A stretch of 64,000 bases of DNA, taken from NCBI RefSeq assembly GCF_947179515.1, contig NC_067481.1, positions 41,334,547 through 41,398,546 on the forward strand. The letters run 5' to 3'. Positions 10,680-19,802 of the stretch are shown piece by piece. A program made the position numbers and the translations under genes. The notes under the pieces were generated by a model. It made no database searches and was not told where the DNA came from. It saw only the letters and a list, made by a program, of their open reading frames with translations. Source of the DNA: Apodemus sylvaticus (lineage: Eukaryota > Chordata > Mammalia > Rodentia > Muridae). Within the stretch, counting starts at the first letter, position 1. The number at the start of each line of letters is the position of its first letter.

Positions 10680-11040
10680 TTCATGTGGGTGTGTGCATGT
10701 GTGTGGGTGGATGTGCTCACCCATGTCTACATATGTGGAGAACGGAGGTTGAAGTTAGTTGTTTCCTCAGTCACTCTCCACCTTTATTTTATTTTATTTT
10801 ATTTTATTTTATTTTATTTTATTTTATTTTATTTTTTAGGCAGAGTCTCTCTCACTGAGTTTGGTTAGGATGAATGAGTGAGCCCGAGGGCCAAGGGTTC
10901 CGATTATCTCCACACACCCTTGTCTGTCTTCCAGATCTGGGATTACATACGTACACTGTTGTGCCTGGCTTTTAAATGGTTCTAGAGATCTGAACTCATG
11001 TCTTCAGCTTGTTACCCACTGAGCCATCTCCTCAGCCCTA
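10680..11040 (-). mobile_element. B4 SINE with an expanded internal (TTTTA)n linker
   Basis: Reverse-complement B4 order is clear: a TG-rich tail, agttgtttcctcagtcactc, then cagagtctctctcactgag, ctgggattacatacgt, gtgcctggcttttaaatgg and the end cccactgagccatctcct followed by cagccc. The pentanucleotide array 10787-10836 sits between the two halves, at the internal A-rich linker. Confidence 0.85.
10787..10836. repeat. (TTTTA)n microsatellite
   Basis: About ten copies of the ATTTT pentanucleotide, nearly perfect, inside the B4 copy. Confidence 0.98.
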
Positions 11041-11785
11041 GCTATCTGTTTGCACTGGGTGCGTTTATGTGGTATGTGTCCAAGTAACTGTGTGTGTGTG
11101 TGGCTTCACATGTTTAGGAACCAGTGAGCTATATGTATATGTCTAGTTATGTCTCCATATGCTGGTATGTGAGCATGTGTAGCAGTGGGCCATGCAGCTC
11201 AGAAGTAACCAGGATTTGGGTGCTCTAGGGGCTGGGAGAGCCATGAGCAATAGGGCTTAGCTGCCTTCTCTGCTAGCTTCGTTCAACTGCACCTTTCCTT
11301 GCAGACACCACCTAGCAGATGCTCCGAGCTGTATCTACATATTAGCCCTCTGGATATTTACTCACCAGCCTGGTGGGACAGGCTGCTTTATCTCCTTTTT
11401 CTGGCCCATGGACAGAGTCCCAACTGTGAATGCTTGCCCTTCCTACTGATCCCTGGGCTCAGTAGCCCCAGGGCTTCTTCTGGCCTCCCAGGAGTTAGTA
11501 GGGAGCAGAATGCCAAGATGCCTGAGGAACTAGGAGAGCCCTTTGCTCTTGCCTACCCTCATACCTGCCTCATGGGCATCTCATTTGTATACTCAGGGTC
11601 ACTTAACTCACTGCTTCCCCCAGGATGCATGATGTACCAAAGAAGTGTATGCCTGCCTGGCATCTTTGACAACCCTTTCACCTGGACACTGTCCTCAGCC
11701 TCCCTTAATCACATCCACCCAGGGCCCTCTTTTCTACCCAGGGAACCAATCAATGGACTTCCCTTTCCACAGAAAAAGAGGCCCT
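11041..11785. other. Unique non-coding sequence with the longest chance ORF
   Basis: A 193-codon frame at 11299-11880 is the longest in the window. Its last 35 or so residues are antisense B1 and L1 sequence and the upstream part has no recognisable domain, so it is not called as a gene. No repeat is recognised in 11300-11760. Confidence 0.5.
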
Positions 11786-11838
11786 GTGTAGCCCAGGCTG
11801 TCCTCGAACTCGTGATCCTCATGCCTCTGCCTCCTTCA
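11786..11838 (-). mobile_element. B1 SINE fragment
   Basis: gtagcccaggctgtcctcga followed by actcgtgatcctcatgcctc is antisense B1. It stops abruptly where L1 sequence begins, so it is probably cut at the L1 5' junction. I do not find the remainder of the B1 on the far side of the L1. Confidence 0.8.
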
Positions 11839-12893
11839 GCAAATCCTACGGGACCTCATAAAATTACAAAGTTTCTGTAAGGCAAAGGACACCATCAAAA
11901 AAGCAAATCAGCAACCAACAAGTTGGGAAAAGATCTTCACCAACCCTACATCAGATAGAGGGCTAATATCCAATATATATAAAGGACTCAAGAAGTTAGA
12001 CTCCAGAAAACCAAATAACCCTATTAAAAAATGGAGTACAGAGTTAAACAAAGAATTTTCACCTGAAGAACTTCAGATGGCGGAGAAGCATCTTAAAAAA
12101 TGCTCAACATCATTAGTCATTAGGGAAATGCAAATCAAAACAACCCTGAGATTTCACCTTACACCAGTCAGAATGGCTAAGATTAAAAATTCAGCATACA
12201 GCAGATGTTGGTGAGGATGTGGAGAAAGAGGAACACTCCTCCACTGCTGGTGGGGTTGCAAATTGGTACAACCACTCTGGAAATCAGTCTGGCGGTTCCT
12301 CCGAAAACTGGGCACCTCACTTCCAGAAGATCCTGCTATACCACTCCTGGGCATATACCCAGAAGATTCCCCAGCATGTAATAAGGATACATGTTCTACT
12401 ATGTTCATAGCAGCCATATTTATAATTGTTAGAAGCTGGAAAGAACCCAGGTATCCCTCAACAGAAGAGTGGATGCAAAAAATGTGGTATATATACACAA
12501 TGGAGTACTGTTCAGCCATTAGAAACAATGAATTCATGAAATTCTTAGGCAAATGGATGGAGCTGGAGAACATCATACTAAGTGAGGTAACCCAGACTCA
12601 AAAGATGAATCATGGTATGCACTCACTAATAAGTGGATATTAACCTAGAAAACTGGAATACCCAAAACATAATCCACACATCAAATGAGGTACAAGAAGA
12701 ACAGAGGAGTGGCCCCTTGTTCTGGAAAGACTCAGTGAAACAGTATTCAGCAAAACCAGAACGGGGAAGTGGGAAGGGGTGGGTGGGAAAACAAGGGGAG
12801 GGAAGGGGGCTGATGGGACTTTCGGGGAGTGGGGTCTAGAAAAGGGGAAATCATTTGAAATGTAAATAAAAAATATATCGAATAATTAAAAAA
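11839..12893 (+). mobile_element. 5'-truncated murine L1 (ORF2 end plus short 3' UTR)
   Basis: It begins near gggacctcataaaattacaa, continues through ctaatatccaatatatataa and ends in a 3' UTR with G-rich purine tracts (12760-12838) and an A-rich end at about 12880-12896 preceded by aaatgtaaataaaaa. Only about the last kilobase is present. The 3' UTR is about 250 bp, shorter than the roughly 0.7 kb I expect of young mouse L1. No target-site duplication is evident. Confidence 0.95.
12215..12643 (+). pseudogene. L1 ORF2p C-terminal remnant
   Basis: The frame reads the very C-terminus of the L1 endonuclease/reverse transcriptase, after the reverse transcriptase domain. Recognisable pieces are WKSVWRF, PAIPLLGIYP, FIAA and MWYIYTMEY. 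A Cys/His motif of the form C-x3-C-x7-H-x4-C spans the start, but a TGA at 12212-12214 interrupts it. The frame ends with the natural stop at 12641-12643. There is no upstream ORF1, endonuclease or RT domain, so it cannot move by itself. It is intact enough in this short stretch to mimic a small gene of 126 codons starting at 12263. Confidence 0.95.
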
Positions 12894-13000
12894 AAAGGTA
12901 CACAATAGCTCTCCCTGGTCATCAATCTATACTAGCCTGTGCTCAGTTCTTCCTAAGCTCTGGCTCTGTCCACCCAGCCCCGTCCAACGCATTTTCCTGA

Positions 13001-13004
13001 CAAA

Positions 13005-13060
<56 letters not shown>

Positions 13061-13072
13061 AAAAGAAAAAGG
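13001..13072. repeat. (AAAG)n tetranucleotide array
   Basis: About 18 copies of AAAG, nearly perfect; a homopurine tract on the plus strand. Confidence 0.98.
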
Positions 13073-13148
13073 CCCTTCCAGGATCTGAGACTCTGTCCAT
13101 GGTCCTGAACCTCATTCCTAGTAGGTACAAAGCCTAGGGAATAAGATG

Positions 13149-13149
<1 letters not shown>

Positions 13150-13226
<77 letters not shown>

Positions 13227-13320
13227 ATCCATCCGTCTGTCTGTCTGTCTATCCATCTATATGCCTCCCCCCTTCTCTCCAAAATGTGTGTGCGCACGCG
13301 CACACACGCACACAGAATGA
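13150..13320. repeat. (CT)n array followed by (CTGT), (ATCC) and (CACG) words
   Basis: Pure (CT)n from 13151 to about 13225 (around 37 units). It grades into ctgtctgtctgtc, atccatctat and an alternating tgtgtgcgcacgcgcacaca segment at about 13286-13315. Confidence 0.97.
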
Positions 13321-13500
13321 GAGATGAAAGAGACATAAAAAGACATACAAAGATAAAGAGACAAAGTTTGACAAAGAACCCCAAGCAAGCCACAGACCTA
13401 CAGAGAGACAGAGAAGAGACACAGAAAGAGTGACAGAGACAGAGAGATAGGCAGACACACAGACAGGCAGTGAGCAGGTAGGAGACAAAAACTGTAACAG
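13321..13500. repeat. Purine-rich degenerate (AGACA/GAGA)n tract
   Basis: Repeated agagac and agacaga words on plus. The tract explains overlapping Cys/Ser/Leu-rich minus-strand frames such as 13118-13507. Confidence 0.8.
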
Positions 13501-14005
13501 ACTTCAAAGAAGAGGAAAAGACTTTTTGTTTTGTTTTGACATCACTTTCAAATAACTCTACTTGCTAAAACAACACATTATTTTCCTCTGGGAAGCCGGG
13601 AGAGTATTTGCCCTCCTGGTTCTCTCTGGCGAAGCAGCAACCCTCAGATGTTGCTGCTTCCTGCGGTGGCCTGAGACACTTTCAAAAGGAGAAGCTGACA
13701 GCTCAGGTTTTGGATCTAGATTTGGGCCTGGTGTCTGCCCTCAGCAGGGCCTAGCATCTTGGTGGGTCACTGTCATCCTGTGCCACCCAGACTTGCTGAT
13801 CTCTCTCCTTCCCAAGCCAGAGCTCTGAGGCTTGAGGTCATTGGAGGAAAGAGCTGGAAGCAGGGATACTCTCAAGGTATGGGATCCAGGAGGGGACAGA
13901 CACCACCCATTGGTTCATTCCTCCTTCAACTGTGCTGGTTCCTCTCACCTGCGTAGGTGGCTTTTGGGATCACTCTCCTGACTCAAGAAGGAGAGGAAGT
14001 TTTCC
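13501..14005. other. Unique non-coding sequence
   Basis: No known repeat. The 88-codon frame at 13562-13828 is not recognisable. Confidence 0.5.
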
Positions 14006-14009
14006 TGGC

Positions 14010-14135
14010 ACAGGCATCACATTTACAGATAATTCAGCTGAAGCACAGAGCAATTAAGTCAGTCACTCAAAGCCCCACACCTAGTAAATAGTTAGGTTCA
14101 AATGTAGACAGCCTAACCTCTCTGAAGACAGCTTC
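14010..14135 (-). mobile_element. MIR SINE fragment
   Basis: Reverse-complement MIR: acatttacagataattc, gctgaagcacagagcaatt, agtcagtcactcaaag, cctagtaaatagttaggttc. Moderately diverged. Confidence 0.65.
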
Positions 14136-14662
14136 CCCAAAGGCTGTGTGTGCCTTTCTCCCCACTGGCAGCCCTCTGAGGGTAATACTATGTGTTTGTA
14201 AAGCTGGCATGGTCTCCCAGTTGGGAGTCGGGGTTTCCATGTGCTTTGGAAAGATTCAGTTTTCCCATCCTTGGGTCATGGTCAAAGGACCTGAAGATGT
14301 CTGGAAAGGGAGATGGGAGTACCATTCTGGCCTAGGCAGGTCGAACGGGTTCAGCCAGCCATAAACTGCCACAGCCTCTGGCTGCAAATGCCCCTGGCCA
14401 GAGTGGCTAGGCTGCCTGACAGGGTGGGAGCCAGGCTAATGGCCATGTTTATAGCTCAAAGCATTATTAGCTCTTAGGAGCGCTCAGCCCTCGCTTGCTG
14501 TCGACAGCTGAGCTTATTGATTGAGCAAGTTGATGTTTTTGCTTATTAAGTGCCCAGAGTGTAGGCAGATTCGAGCCAGCCTTGGCTGGGTGGTGGAGAG
14601 AGCATGGGTCGGGGAGGCGGCTGCTTGTAGATATGTTCCAACCCTGTTCATTTGTTCAATAT

Positions 14663-14663
<1 letters not shown>
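14136..14663. other. Unique sequence with a candidate regulatory block
   Basis: The 14380-14580 part is AT/GC mixed, free of recognised repeats, and carries runs such as tagctcaaagcattattag and ttattgattgagcaagttga. A 7-bp inverted pair gctcagc (14482-14488) and gctgagc (14507-14513) flanks the palindrome tgtcgaca (14499-14506). Conservation is suspected, not shown. Confidence 0.4.

Positions 14664-14698
<35 letters not shown>
14664..14698. repeat. (GT)n microsatellite
   Basis: Uninterrupted GT of about 35 bp. Confidence 0.98.
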
Positions 14699-14699
<1 letters not shown>

Positions 14700-14789
14700 C
14701 TTGGTGTTTGTGTTTTTGAGTGTGGCCTGAGGAGAATAAGCTTTGGAGTCAGCACCCCCCTCCCCCACCTCCACCGCCCACACTGGCAC

Positions 14790-14965
14790 CAGGAAGAGCT
14801 GGGACTTGGATTGGGATTATCTGGCTTTGGATGCTGGCTTCAGCTTTTGTAGCTGTGAGCTCGGGCAAATCCCCTACTCTTGGGTTCCGTATCTGGAAAG
14901 TGGAGATTAAAATAACGCTGGCTCTGTCTACCTTTGAGACCAAACGTTAATGAAGAATAGCCGAT
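14790..14965 (+). mobile_element. MIR SINE fragment
   Basis: MIR order on plus: tggctttggatgctggctt, ttgtagctgtgagctcggg, caaatcccctactcttggg, tatctggaaagtggagatta and aaataacgctgg. One of the more complete MIR copies in the window. Confidence 0.75.
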
Positions 14966-15260
14966 TCTAAACTGTAAAGCCCCCCCGCACGTTGGGAATG
15001 TAACTGCTGTGAGCTGAGCTGTGATGCCGCAGTTAGGTTTGTGTGAGGTGGCAGGTGGGAAGACAGAAAATGTACCAGCATGAGGCCCCTGGGGAGTGTG
15101 AACACCCACCTCTGGGCTTCCCGCACCTGCCTTTCCTTTGGGGACTCCTTCTATTGGGCCCAGGAAACTCTGGTTCTTAGTCTAATTCTGCATCAAAGCG
15201 CTGTCTAGCCTCAGGATAGTCAATTTCCTTCTCTGCGTTTATCATAAGACAGGCTTGAGG
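14966..15260. other. Unique non-coding sequence
   Basis: No repeat, RNA gene or exon recognised. Confidence 0.5.
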
Positions 15261-15546
15261 TGGGGCGCTGCGGAGATGGCTCAGTGGGTAAGATGCCTGC
15301 TGCACAGCATGAGGTACTCATGTAAAACTCCTAGGCATGGCAGCATAAGCCTGTAATACAGTGCTGGGAGCCAGAGACAGGAGGATTCCTCCAGGGATTC
15401 GCTGACTAGCCAGTCTAGCCAGTCAGTGAACTCTGGGTTAGCACAAGAGGGAGAGTAACAGGATGACACTAGCTGTTGATCTCTGACTTCCACAGGCATG
15501 CACGCACACATGTGTGCACCCCTATGCACACACACCTATACACCAG
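15261..15546 (+). mobile_element. B4 SINE
   Basis: ID-like head gagatggctcagtgggtaag, B1-like middle (ggcatggcagcataagcctg, agacaggaggattcc), the typical gactagccagtctagccagt segment, then tgatctctgacttccacagg and a CA-rich tail. Nearly full length. Confidence 0.85.
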
Positions 15547-15689
15547 TTTTAAAAATGAGGGGGAAAAGAGGATTGGATTGACTGTTCTCAAGGGCTGTTC
15601 TCTGCTCTGTTTGTCTCTGAAAGCAGGAATCTCTGGTCCCTTCTGCCCTGTGCGGACCTTAGTGGGTTTCATATTCAAATGCGTTGGGC

Positions 15690-15719
15690 TTGAGTCTCTG
15701 TTACAAAACAGAGACTCAA
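15690..15719. repeat. Perfect 13-bp inverted repeat with 4-nt spacer
   Basis: ttgagtctctgtt at 15690-15702 is the exact reverse complement of 15707-15719, around acaa. A T-run follows directly at 15720-15729. Confidence 0.95.
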
Positions 15720-15765
15720 TTTTTTTTTTAATTCTCTCTCTTCCTCTTTCCCTCCTTACCCCCTC

Positions 15766-15792
15766 CCATATGTGTGTGTCTCTCTCTCTCTC

Positions 15793-15832
<40 letters not shown>

Positions 15833-15846
15833 GTGTGTGTGTGTGT
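15766..15846. repeat. (TC)n and (TG)n compound microsatellite
   Basis: tgtgtgtctctctct grades into a TG array of about 45 bp broken by one extra T. A pyrimidine-rich leader spans 15730-15765. Confidence 0.95.
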
Positions 15847-16394
15847 TGAGCTGGTGTAGGTAGGAAAGTGAATAGCCATGCTTCCCCCATGCTGCACACA
15901 TATGAGGTCCTTGGAAATCGGCAACCTCTCTGGGTGCCAGCAGATAATGGGCGAGCCCATTTTAGTAGCTGATAACAAGATGGGTCTATTAAAAGAACAA
16001 ATTAGCCGCAAACCCAGAGATTACTTCTGTTCTGGAGCTCGGTGAAGAGCTGTTGAATGCAGGCTCCATTTGTTAAAGACCCCCACCCTTGCTTTGGAGG
16101 AATGGATGCTGCCTGGATCTGGCGGTCCGGCCATCCTCACCCTGTCAGCACGTTCTTTGTGCCCCATTTCAAATTGTTTCTCCCAGCTACCTCCTCAGTG
16201 GGAGCCTCATCATCCTTTTGCTTTGGTTGGAGATAATCCAGCCCCTTCTTTCCTGTTTCTTGCTGCAGTACTCAGAATCTGGAATGGAGGCTGACCTCCT
16301 TGTGCTGGTTCCAACCCTACATCTTCCCTCCTGCCTCTGTCTTCCAAAGAACAGCATCTTTTTTTTTCTTTCATTTTTTTGAGTCACCCAGTTA
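15847..16394. other. Unique sequence with a candidate regulatory block
   Basis: At 15930-16080 a repeat-free segment carries two GATA-type words (agataatggg and ctgataacaag), the inverted pair aatgggc/gcccatt around ga, and acaaattagccgc. The remainder to 16394 is unremarkable. Confidence 0.4.
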
Positions 16395-16685
16395 CTACTT
16401 ATCAATACTTTAATGGATGTATTGTCTGGTCCTACTATAGACCAGGGCATGCTGCTGGGCCCAGACTCTGATTTATAAAGAAGGGTGAGTTGAGGGAGAC
16501 TCAAAGTGGTAGGGAGGAGTGTGCCGAGCAGGGGGTGGTGCTACACATAGAGGCTGAGCAGAACCTTTTAGAAGAGGTAGTGTCTGGGTGAGTCTCAGAA
16601 TGGGCGAGGTGGCAGAATACAGGTGGGGACATGGGGCAGGAAGGAAGGCCTACTGGAGAGTGCCAGGCCCTGCTTGTGTCCTGCT
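16395..16685 (-). mobile_element. L2 LINE fragment
   Basis: Left part resembles the antisense L2 3' end (tcctactatagaccagggca, gctgggcccagactctg). Right part (gagtctcagaatgggcgagg, gcagaatacaggtgggg, tggagagtgccaggcc) fits antisense L2 upstream sequence. Diverged. Confidence 0.5.
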
Positions 16686-17235
16686 TTCTTCAGGCCAGCA
16701 TCTACACAATTCACAGTATAGGATCAGCAAACAGTGATTAGATGTACTTCTGCAATGGAGCAGGTGCAGACCAGAAAGTACAGACCACAAAGCAGTAACA
16801 GTGCAAATAAGGTGCTGTGGTTCCATTCTTTCGTGCATGTGTTCTTACTTAATTCATCATTCTCCAATTTGATTTCCTTTCCATTCCTCAATGGTTGGGG
16901 TGTTGTGTATGCAGATCCTGCTAGGAGAAGAGGCAAAGTGGTCAGATCGACCAATATCCCGTGCTCTTCCCTGTCTTTCCTGCCCACAGTTAGCAACCAA
17001 AGGCTCACAGGACTTCTGATCTCTCACCTCAGTGCAGCTGTAGATACTGTGTTTGCCAACCCCAATGCTGAAGACTCCATCCCAATGACACGATAAACTC
17101 TGCTTACTGCATTCAAGAGTGGCTCTATCTTGCAACCCCAAAGTCTTCCACATTCCTACCACAAACCAATTCCAAAGGCCTGCCAGCTTCTTTGTCAGGT
17201 TCATCACTGCAATGGTCCACTCCTGCGCATTTCTA
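16686..17235. other. Unique non-coding sequence
   Basis: No repeat recognised. Long overlapping frames on both strands (16734-17096 plus, 16857-17207 minus, 16724-17008 minus) mark a chance stop-poor region; none carries a known domain. Confidence 0.45.
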
Positions 17236-17239
17236 CTTA

Positions 17240-17600
17240 AATTATTTTTCTCATCTCTGTGACCAAATACCTAATAAAAAAAAAAACAGCTTAAAGGCAG
17301 GAAGGGTTGATTCTTGCCCACAGTGTAAGGGAACTGTATGTCTTGGTGGAGGTTGGTGTGAAGTGGTCGGTCACATTATATTCATATTTGGAAGCAGGGA
17401 TAGAGGCTGATCCTCAGCCTTCTTCCTCCATTTTCTCTCTTTGCAGTCAGGACCCTAGCCCATGGCATGGTTCTGCCCACTGTCAGCGAGAGTCTTCCTT
17501 TCTCTATTAAACCTCTCTAGAAATCTCTTACCAGGATGTCCAGAGGCACACCTCTATGGCAATTCTGGATCCAGTCAAGTTGACAATCTATTCTAAGGGT
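17240..17600 (-). mobile_element. Rodent ERVL-MaLR (MT/ORR1-like) solo LTR
   Basis: Antisense LTR order: tgtgaccaaatacctaataa, a short A-run, ggaagggttgattcttgccc, cagtgtaagggaactg, ggtcggtcacattatattca, ggaagcagggatagaggct and the end atccagtcaagttgacaatc. The antisense tgattaaata-type start and tcaagttgaca end are typical of the family. Confidence 0.7.
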
Positions 17601-18206
17601 CACAGCTGTGCTACAGCCATGTCATCCTCTAGCCAAGCCCTCACCATGGGTTCTTCACCTCAGAATAAAGTCCAAAGGCTTCAGCAGGGTTGAAGTCACC
17701 CTGCACATGTCAGTTCTACCGAGGGCCTTCCTTCCCCTCCTACACCCTGATTCCTCCAGCCCAGGTTTGCTCGTCTCTCCTTCGGAGCGCTCCTCAGTCT
17801 TTGAGCACACCAACCCTCCCTCCCTTTGCTCCATTTTGCGCATGCTGCTCCTTTAGTTGGGCATATTGTCCCACAGGTACTGTCACTCACCCTGCCCAGG
17901 ACCATGCCTCTGTCAGTTTGGCTGTTACTCAGTTGTCCTTCAGGACCTATCTTTAACTTCAAGAGACTTCCTCCTGGAGGCCTCTGTGAATCCTGCCCTC
18001 TACCCAGGTCTATCCAGGGCCCTGTGGGGACTCTGAGCAGATATTACAGGGAACAGAATCATGTGTCATCTGGCCCCTCTGTACCAAGTTCCTAGACAGT
18101 AAAGATTTTGCTTATGACTGTATCCTCAGGAACTGCAGGTACTTGATATACATTTAAGATGGCAGAATATCCTTAAAGAATGAATGAATGAATGAATGAA
18201 TGAATA
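17601..18206 (+). mobile_element. Long L2 LINE 3' fragment with TGAA tail
   Basis: Successive L2 landmarks are present: cagaataaagtccaaagg, a run of C/T-rich coding-derived sequence with cctcctggaggcctctgtg, tagacagtaaagattttgc, ttatgactgtatcctcagga, and a tail of tandem AATG at 18178-18206. About 600 bp, the longest L2 here. Confidence 0.75.
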
Positions 18207-18385
18207 ATGGATAAACAAGCATTTGTCTATGTTCAGTCACTCATTCCATTCATTCATTTATATGTATTCATTCACTCAGCAATTTATTTAAATTCATTTA
18301 TTTATATTCATTTATTCATTCGTTTCTTATTTCACTTATTCACCTCAGTCATTATTTGATTATATTCATTCATTCATTCATTGAG
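18178..18385. repeat. Opposed (AATG)n and (CATT)n tetranucleotide tracts
   Basis: (AATG)n at 18178-18206 is followed, after about 30 bp, by degenerate (CATT/ATTT)n from 18238 to 18385. The tracts are reverse complements of each other, so they can pair as a long imperfect hairpin. Confidence 0.9.
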
Positions 18386-19258
18386 CTGATTACCTATAAG
18401 AAGCCAGACACTGAAGGCCCAGACTGTGACAGGAAGATCCTGCCCATAGGCTGAGACTTTTGGGGTCTTGCTTGTTTCTTCCATTGGAACCACTGAGCTA
18501 ACCTGCTGGGATGTGAACGTAAGCTCTGTTCCTGAAGGTCGGGGAGTAGAGCTGAGTGGTGACCTGGTGTCTTGTAAGGGCATCCTTGACCATTCCCTGG
18601 CCCTAACCTCCCTCTCTTCTTCTCTCCCTCAACCCTTCTATTTCCAGCCAGGGAGCTTAACTCAAACTTCCCAGGTGGGCTTTTAATTTGGATTTATTGC
18701 TGGCCATGACTGTTAAACAAACTCCATGTGATTATTAAAATGTGATGATCGTGGTTTATTGCCTTGCTGTGGTCCTCTGTGGGTGTCCCAGTGTTGAAAG
18801 GTAGCAAATTCTCTGCAACGCTGAGGGTCTCCTCTCTCCTACCAGCCACACCTCCAGGAGCAGGTGGCAATGACACTTCTGAGGCAGGACATGGCCAGGT
18901 GCAGTGCTCCAACCTGGAACCTGCTGCTGATGCCACTCAAGCCCTAAGCTTCAGGTCCAGCTCTAAAATTCAGAGTTGGACCGGTTCGGACCGGTGCTTT
19001 GAGAGCTACCACTGAGGCTAGGGGACATCATTGTGTTCCATAGAGTATCTAAACCAATGGCTCCTTTGAGAATATTCTGAGCTGAAGGGCTGACAAAACT
19101 ACAGTCACATCCCCAGTGGGCTATGCTGATTTTTAAATTCCCTCCTGTGGTATGGCAGGTAGCTCTTTGCTGTGGCAATGGGAGTGAGGGGTAACGGGTA
19201 AGGGGTGAGGGGATGCTCAGTGAATCCCAGGACCAAAGGTGTTGGCCACGTGCAGTCA
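18386..19258. other. Unique non-coding sequence
   Basis: Contains the tandem decamer ggaccggttc, ggaccggtgc at 18978-18997, which is CpG-bearing in a CpG-poor setting. No known repeat or exon. Confidence 0.5.
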
Positions 19259-19259
19259 T

Positions 19260-19412
19260 GGAAAAGAGACCAGCCTTGGAGAGGAGCTAGCCCAATCCGA
19301 GTTGCTAGCACCTTGGGTTCCAATCCTGTTCTGCCATTGACCAGCTGGGATCACTCTTTCCTCCAGCCCTCAGTTTCCTCCTTTGCTGACTAAAGGGGCA
19401 GGCTCTCCAGTG
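19260..19412 (+). mobile_element. MIR SINE fragment
   Basis: ccttgggttccaatcctgtt, ctgccattgaccagctggga, tcactctttcctccag and ccctcagtttcctcctttg follow the MIR core on plus. Confidence 0.75.
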
Positions 19413-19621
19413 ACTTGAGCTTTAAAAATGAGTCCTGCCCTGCCCTTTGTTCCAAACAGAATTTTCAGTAGCGGCCAAAGGACATAGCTGGTAAGAGGAG
19501 GGAGGAGCCAGGAGAAGGAACCTGGTGGATCCTCTCACGGCCCCCAGAGACCATTGCCAAGGACAGATGCACACCATTTCCTTCTTGTAGAATTCTCCTC
19601 CTCTGAGACAGTCTTCTGCAC
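19413..19621. other. Unique non-coding sequence
   Basis: No repeat recognised. Confidence 0.5.
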
Positions 19622-19802
19622 CCCAGGCAGGCCCCCAACTCTCTATGGAACCCAAAATGGCCTTGACATTGTGACCCTCTTTCCTCTACCTCAAGAGTGC
19701 TGGGATCACAGGTTATAGTTAATAGGTCTGTTTTATGAGGTGACAGGGATGAACCCTAGACTTTGTCCTCTACCACTGAGCTACACCCTCAGCACCCCCT
19801 TC
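19622..19802 (-). mobile_element. ID-B1 composite SINE
   Basis: Antisense B1 part (ttgacattgtgaccctctt, agtgctgggatcacaggtt) precedes an antisense ID part (acagggatgaaccctagac, accactgagctacaccctc followed by agcacccc). On the minus strand the order is ID then B1. Confidence 0.7.

Noticed and set aside
11299..11880. Longest open frame in the window (193 codons)
   Set aside because: Its C-terminal part is translated antisense B1 and L1 sequence, the rest has no recognisable domain, and no splice or promoter context supports it.
12263..12643. 126-codon frame as a host gene
   Set aside because: It is the C-terminus of L1 ORF2 with L1 sequence on both sides and an in-frame stop just upstream.
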